Shown here: piece by piece, positions 49,545 to 53,690 of the stretch | How positions within the stretch are numbered: the stretch's first letter is position 1 | How the letters are laid out: every line of letters starts with the position of its first letter | Source: Halanaerobiaceae bacterium | Lineage (GTDB): Bacteria > Bacillota > Halanaerobiia > Halanaerobiales > Halarsenatibacteraceae | NCBI GenBank assembly: GCA_003553485.1 | Contig: PWEJ01000148.1 | Coordinates: forward strand, 1 to 53,690 | Length of the DNA: 53,690 nt | Direction of reading: 5' to 3' | Translations under genes and position numbers: made by a program | The notes under the pieces: generated by a model | The model's database searches: none | What the model saw: only the letters and a program-made list of their open reading frames with translations | What the model was told of the DNA's origin: nothing

Positions 49545-50939
49545 TTATTTATCCTGGACTTTGGCCTTCAGTCCTTGCAGCTGTTTTGTTACCGCAGCCG
49601 GTGCAGGCCCACCGGTAATGTGGCGATTTTTGACGGCAGAGAGGGGTTTGAGTTTTTCCAGAAGATCGGCTTTAAATATCTCTTTATGGTCAGGGAATAT
49701 ACTTTTAAAGTCTCTTAATTTTAATTCTGTTAAATCTTTATTTTCAGCGATGGCGTAATTAACGGCTTTTCCAGCAAGTTCATGGGCTTGGCGGAAGGGG
49801 AGACCCTGTTTGCTTATATAATCTGCCAGCTCTGTGGCATTAAGAAATCCTCGAGAGAGAGACTCTGCCATTTTTTCTTTATTGAAATTAATCCCCTGGA
49901 GAAAATCAGGTAAAACTTTGAGAATCTCTTTGATAGTGGCAATGGAATCAAAGAGGGATTCTTTATCTTCCTGCAAATCTTTATTATAGGCCAGGGGCAG
50001 CCCTTTTATAACCAGGGCCAACTGCTGATAGTTACCCGCTATTCGTCCTGTCTTAGCTCTAATTAATTCGGCGATATCGGGATTTTTTTTCTGAGGCATT
50101 ATGCTGCTGCCAGTGGCAACAGTATCAGCTAACTCAATAAAATTATATTCCGGGCTATTCCAGATAATAATTTCTTCAGCCAGGCTGCTTAAGTTTAAGC
50201 TAAAACTCACCAAGCAATGGTGGAATTCCAGCAGAAAATCTCTAGCTCCCACGGTATCCAGCGAGTTTTGGCTGACAGAATTAAAACCCAGTTCTTTTGC
50301 TACCCATTCCCTATCAATGGGAAAAGTAGTCGTAGCTAAAGCTCCTGAGCCTAAGGGGCAGATATTCACACGCTCCCGGCAATCCTGCAGCCGTTCTAAA
50401 TCCCTCTTAAACCTCTGAGCATGGGCTAAAAGATGGTGAGCAAGGGTTACTGGCTGGGCTGGTTGCAGATGAGTAAACCCTGGTAATACAGTCTCTAAAT
50501 GATCTTCAGCGAGCTGGCAAAAGAGAAGGATAAGTCTTTTGATCCCTTCTTCTAGAATATCAATCTGTTCTCTGAGATATAATCTTATGTCCAGGGCCAC
50601 TTGATCATTGCGACTGCGGGCAGTATGCATTTTGCCAGCTATCTCGCCTATCTCTTCGGTGAGCAATTGTTCAATTAGGGTATGAATATCCTCAGCTTTC
50701 CAGGGTATTCTGTTGTTTTTTTGGGCCTGGTCAAGCTTTTCCTTAACTTTATTTAGCCCGGCAATTATTTTGGCTTTATCAGTCTCGCTGATTATATCCT
50801 GCCTGGCCAACATTTTTACATGGACTATGCTCCCTTTAATATCATAGGGATAAAGAGCAAAGTCAAATTTTAAAGAGGAGTTAAAAGAATCAATATTAGT
50901 GGCAGTTTTAGCCGAAAATCGACCGCCCCAAAGTTTCAT
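49545..50939 (-). CDS. argH: Argininosuccinate lyase
   Basis: The 464-residue enzyme splits argininosuccinate into arginine and fumarate. It has KLWGGRFSAKT at the N-terminus, TARSRNDQVALD, GFTHLQPAQPVTLAHHLLA and the superfamily signature GSSIMPQKKNPD. ATG at 50939 is chosen after GAAAGGA; a TTG 18 bases earlier is in frame. It follows argG in the same direction by 70 bases and shares its T-box leader. Confidence 0.96.
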   Translation of the reverse strand: MKLWGGRFSAKTATNIDSFNSSLKFDFALYPYDIKGSIVHVKMLARQDIISETDKAKIIAGLNKVKEKLDQAQKNNRIPWKAEDIHTLIEQLLTEEIGEIAGKMHTARSRNDQVALDIRLYLREQIDILEEGIKRLILLFCQLAEDHLETVLPGFTHLQPAQPVTLAHHLLAHAQRFKRDLERLQDCRERVNICPLGSGALATTTFPIDREWVAKELGFNSVSQNSLDTVGARDFLLEFHHCLVSFSLNLSSLAEEIIIWNSPEYNFIELADTVATGSSIMPQKKNPDIAELIRAKTGRIAGNYQQLALVIKGLPLAYNKDLQEDKESLFDSIATIKEILKVLPDFLQGINFNKEKMAESLSRGFLNATELADYISKQGLPFRQAHELAGKAVNYAIAENKDLTELKLRDFKSIFPDHKEIFKADLLEKLKPLSAVKNRHITGGPAPAAVTKQLQGLKAKVQDK

Positions 50940-51009
50940 ATAATCAAATCCTTTCAATTAATTACCTGTTATAGCAAATGAAATATATAGCGCCCAGGTA
51001 AGATTAAAA

Positions 51010-52266
51010 TTAAATAGCTTTGATTGACTTATTTGCTTTAGTTTCTTTCTGCTGTTGATTTTGCTCACAGCTAGCAGCAACCTTTAAAGGTAATGACCAG
51101 AGTTTGATAAAGCCGGCGGCTGAACCATGGTCGAAGGTATCATTTTCATCATAAGTAGCTAATCCCTCGTCATATAAAGAGTTGCTCTCTGATTTTCTGC
51201 CTACCACCTGACACTGACCCTGGAATAATTTTAATTTAACTTTGCCCGTTATTTTTCCCTGTAAAGTGGTGAAGAAATTCTGCAATGCAGCTCTTAAAGG
51301 AGAGAACCAGAGGCCGTAATAGACCATTTCACTATATTTGGACTGTATAGTCTCTTTATAGTGGAGGCTTTCCCTATCCAAGACCAGAGAAGATAAGTCC
51401 TGGTGAGCTGTTAAGAGAATAGTTGCTGCCGGAGCTTCATAAATTTCCCGGGATTTGATGCCTACCAGTCTATTTTCCACCATATCTATTCTGCCTACTC
51501 CATAGGTAGAACCAATCTTATTTAATTTAGCTACCAGATCAGCGGGATTTAGAGCCTCTCCATTGATTCCTATGGGTATCCCTTCTTTGAAACTTATAGT
51601 TAAATAAGTTGGCTGGTCAGGGGTGTCGGGGATATCTCTAGTCCATTGATAAGCATTGGCTGGAGGTTCCTGCCAGGGATCCTCTAGCTTGCCACATTCA
51701 ACACTTATTCCCCAGAGATTTTCATCGATACTATTGGGGGAGTCTTTAGTGGCCTGTACCGGGATATTATTTTCTTTAGCATAATCAATTTCATCTTCTC
51801 TAGTGGTAAAACCCCAGTCTCTAAGGGGGGCGATAACCTCTAGTTCGGGATTGAGGGCATTAAAAGAGGTTTCAAACCTCACCTGATCATTTCCTTTACC
51901 GGTACAGCCATGAGCCACTGCATCTGCCCCTATTTTTTTAGCATGTTCAGCCATCCTGGCAGCTATTAAAGGTCGGGCTAGCGCTGTAGCCAGGGGATAT
52001 TTCCCCTCATAAAGGGCGCCGGCCTGCAGAGCAGGAAAAACATATTCTGAGATAAATTCCTGGGTCAGATCCTCAATTATCGTTTCGCTGGCCCCGGTAG
52101 CAATAGCTTTATCTTTGAGAGCTTTTTTGTCAAGATCCTGTTGCCCTAAATCAGCAGTATAGGTGACGATTTCAGCTGAGTACTTTTCTTTGAGCCATTT
52201 TATCGATACAGAAGTGTCCAGTCCACCTGAGTAAGCCAATAGAATTTTATCAATATTTTTAGTCAT
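51010..52266 (-). CDS. argG: Argininosuccinate synthase
   Basis: The 418-residue enzyme joins citrulline and aspartate with ATP. It has the ATP loop AYSGGLDTSV near residue 10, YTADLGQ, HGCTGKGNDQVRFE, and LWGISVECGKLEDPW. About 15 extra, Gln/Lys-rich residues end the protein (EQNQQQKETKANKSIKAI). AGGAGG precedes the ATG. It lies behind an arginine-type T-box leader and is followed by argH, so citrulline-to-arginine conversion is controlled as a unit. Confidence 0.96.
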   Translation of the reverse strand: MTKNIDKILLAYSGGLDTSVSIKWLKEKYSAEIVTYTADLGQQDLDKKALKDKAIATGASETIIEDLTQEFISEYVFPALQAGALYEGKYPLATALARPLIAARMAEHAKKIGADAVAHGCTGKGNDQVRFETSFNALNPELEVIAPLRDWGFTTREDEIDYAKENNIPVQATKDSPNSIDENLWGISVECGKLEDPWQEPPANAYQWTRDIPDTPDQPTYLTISFKEGIPIGINGEALNPADLVAKLNKIGSTYGVGRIDMVENRLVGIKSREIYEAPAATILLTAHQDLSSLVLDRESLHYKETIQSKYSEMVYYGLWFSPLRAALQNFFTTLQGKITGKVKLKLFQGQCQVVGRKSESNSLYDEGLATYDENDTFDHGSAAGFIKLWSLPLKVAASCEQNQQQKETKANKSIKAI

Positions 52267-52309
52267 AATAGATCCTCCTGTGAATTTAATAGTTTTATCA
52301 GATAGTCAG

Positions 52310-52575
52310 TAAATATAAAAAGCCGCCTCCAACTATTATCGTTAGAGACGGCTTAATATCCGCGGTACCACTCTTGTTAACAGAATAAATCTGCTCACTC
52401 TCAGTGCCCTTAACGCCGGCCTGCGACTTTTCCTAATGGTGATAGCCCGAGGCTATCAGGTTCAGAAAAGCTTCTTCAGGGTGCGCTTCAGTTTGATTAA
52501 CTTCCCCAGCTTCCACCAAAACCTGGTTCGCTCTCTCCATTAATCAACTTACTCTCCCTGGCTACGAATTTATTT
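52310..52575 (-). promoter_or_regulatory. T-box leader, arginine specifier, upstream of argGH
   Basis: On the minus strand, stem I (CAGGG pairing with CCCTG; TTGATTAA with TTAATCAA) encloses a specifier loop with codon CGC (52483-52485) followed by A, an arginine codon. The T-box sequence TGGTACCGCGG is at 52360-52370. The terminator is AGCCGTCTC (52345-52353) with GAGGCGGCT (52321-52329) and a T tract. Uncharged tRNA-Arg should switch on argGH. Confidence 0.95.
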
Positions 52576-52584
52576 TAATTTATG

Positions 52585-52612
52585 ATTTTAGCCAACTAAA
52601 TTATATTGTCAA
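52585..52612 (-). promoter_or_regulatory. Promoter of the argGH T-box transcript
   Basis: Minus-strand TTGACA (52607-52612) and TAAAAT (52585-52590) are spaced by 16 bp, just upstream of the leader. Confidence 0.82.
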
Positions 52613-52700
52613 TTATTATAACCCAGACAGAAGAAAATTGCAAGCTGATTTAGCGATATTTTTAATTTTTTTTCAAAAAATCTTAGAATCAGTTCTCTTT

Positions 52701-53450
52701 TTATTTTTGAATAACTCTGTCTGCTATTTTAGGTAGTACTTTTCCAGCCTTGCCTGTAATAATCAGATCAAATAACTGGGTTCGACTTCCCCGGTCGGCG
52801 TTGAGGTAGATCAGTTTCCCGGAATTTTGCCTGGTCAACTCCGGTATTCCAGCTGCTGGATATACCTCCAGGGAAGAACCAATTACTAGCATTAAATCAG
52901 CCCTTTTGGCCTCTGCCCAGGATTTTTGCAGGATATCTTCTGGCAGCCTTTCTCCAAAAAATACAATTCTAGGCTTTAGCCGCAAACTGCCACAGTTATC
53001 ACACCGGGGAAGCTTATCTTTTTTTAAAGTGGCGGTAAGCTCCTGCCAGAGATAGACCTGACTACAATCCTGACAGTCAACCTTCTGCAGTGAACCGTGA
53101 ATTTCCAGCACTTTTTCACTTCCGGCCTCTTGATGGAGCATATCAATATTTTGGGTGATGATGCTCTTTAGCTTCCCCTGTTTTTCTAAACGGGCTAGAG
53201 CTCTGTGACCGGGATTGGGGCTGGCTCCACTGCTGATGATTAAATCCCTGGCAAACTGCCAAAATTTTTTAGGTTGATTGCGGAAACTTGAAAGAGATAC
53301 AGCTTCCTGAGGGTCGTGTTTATTCCAGAGACCATCTGGCCCCCTAAAGGTCGGGACACCACTTTCTGCTGAAATCCCGGCTCCAGTAAAGGCCACGGGA
53401 TAATTAGCAGAATTTATCAGTTGAGCAGCTTTTTTAATTTTTTCTTTCAT
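52701..53450 (-). CDS. NAD-dependent protein deacylase (sirtuin, Sir2 family)
   Basis: The ~249-residue enzyme removes acyl groups from lysine using NAD. It has GAGISAESGVPTFRG (23-37), TQNIDMLH (99-106), catalytic His118 (IHG), the zinc cysteines C126/C129/C150/C153 and GSSLEVYPAAG. ATG at 53450 follows AAGGAGG by 9 bases; an upstream in-frame start 30 bases earlier lacks this. It is the last gene of the window and is transcribed alone. Confidence 0.94.
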   Translation of the reverse strand: MKEKIKKAAQLINSANYPVAFTGAGISAESGVPTFRGPDGLWNKHDPQEAVSLSSFRNQPKKFWQFARDLIISSGASPNPGHRALARLEKQGKLKSIITQNIDMLHQEAGSEKVLEIHGSLQKVDCQDCSQVYLWQELTATLKKDKLPRCDNCGSLRLKPRIVFFGERLPEDILQKSWAEAKRADLMLVIGSSLEVYPAAGIPELTRQNSGKLIYLNADRGSRTQLFDLIITGKAGKVLPKIADRVIQK

Positions 53451-53690
53451 AGTAGCCACCCTCCTTCTGTAGTAATACATTAGGCTCTGCTTACTTAATA
53501 ATTAATCGGTTTTTTAGTTAGTTATATTTTAACATAGAAACCATCTCTTTGCGACCAACAGAGATTTATAAAAAACGATATTTTAAACTAAATAAGACAG
53601 GGAAAAATAATAGCTCAATGGTTGTTGCTATTACAACTACTTTGATAAATATTTATAAAATAGATGGAATAATCTTCAGAAAACTATTTA

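Noticed and set aside
1-53690. CRISPR arrays, tRNA or rRNA genes, transposases, prophage genes
   Set aside because: None were recognised on either strand; the only mobile-like trace is the short palindromic element near 18.4 kb.

Overview
The window looks like chromosomal DNA of a low-GC, anaerobic, diderm Firmicute. The order Halanaerobiales is my best guess, but no rRNA or marker gene is present to prove it. The evidence: an arginine T-box leader; ferredoxin-linked enzymes (indolepyruvate:ferredoxin oxidoreductase, tungsten-type aldehyde:ferredoxin oxidoreductase); very acidic exported proteins, as expected of a halophile; and three ABC/TTT solute-binding proteins with Sec signal peptides but no lipobox, which suits a true periplasm. 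I see no tRNA, rRNA, CRISPR array, transposase or phage gene.

Layout. 1-2100: the 3' part of iorA, then iorB, and a convergent intergenic region with five DnaA-box-like sites around a terminator. 2100-6900 (minus): HAD phosphatase, UroD/MtaA-like protein, a CPA2 antiporter-UspA fusion behind a fluoride riboswitch, and a ThiF-like E1 enzyme coupled to a small membrane protein. 7000-12100 (plus): LacI-type regulator and a malEFG maltodextrin importer without its ATPase. 12100-18100 (minus): a tctCBA tripartite tricarboxylate transporter followed by a response regulator, histidine kinase and small membrane protein. 18380-21930: a palindromic element, then a KaiC-like ATPase co-transcribed with a PAS-GGDEF-HD-GYP protein.

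22100-30260 is a long plus-strand run: glycerate 2-kinase, iron alcohol dehydrogenase, a UgpABE-like importer, a 16-cysteine ferredoxin subunit and a tungsten-type aldehyde oxidoreductase. Together they could form a non-phosphorylated glycerol/glyceraldehyde-to-glycerate route; this is inference. 30280-31730 (minus) holds a cobalamin riboswitch controlling a CbiX-like chelatase and a nicotianamine-synthase-like protein, which suggests an uncharacterised cobalt or metallophore function. 31870-41050 has an FMN-binding exported protein, a 14-repeat WD40 exported protein, uracil-DNA glycosylase overlapping a TGS-domain GTPase, a lipoprotein, a coiled-coil protein, a NusG-II protein, cardiolipin synthase and a propeller-fold protein. 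41180-46240 carries lysA, a nitroreductase, a proline racemase family enzyme, a WYL regulator with a repeat-rich upstream region, and phosphate butyryltransferase. 46550-49440 encodes three exported proteins (SUMF1-like, unknown, C39-like peptidase). 49545-52600 is a T-box(Arg)-argG-argH operon, and the window ends with a sirtuin.

The most notable systems are RNA-regulated: fluoride riboswitch with an antiporter-UspA fusion, cobalamin riboswitch with CbiX and the NAS-like protein, and T-box with argGH. The aldehyde-oxidoreductase run and the DnaA-box cluster are also worth following up.
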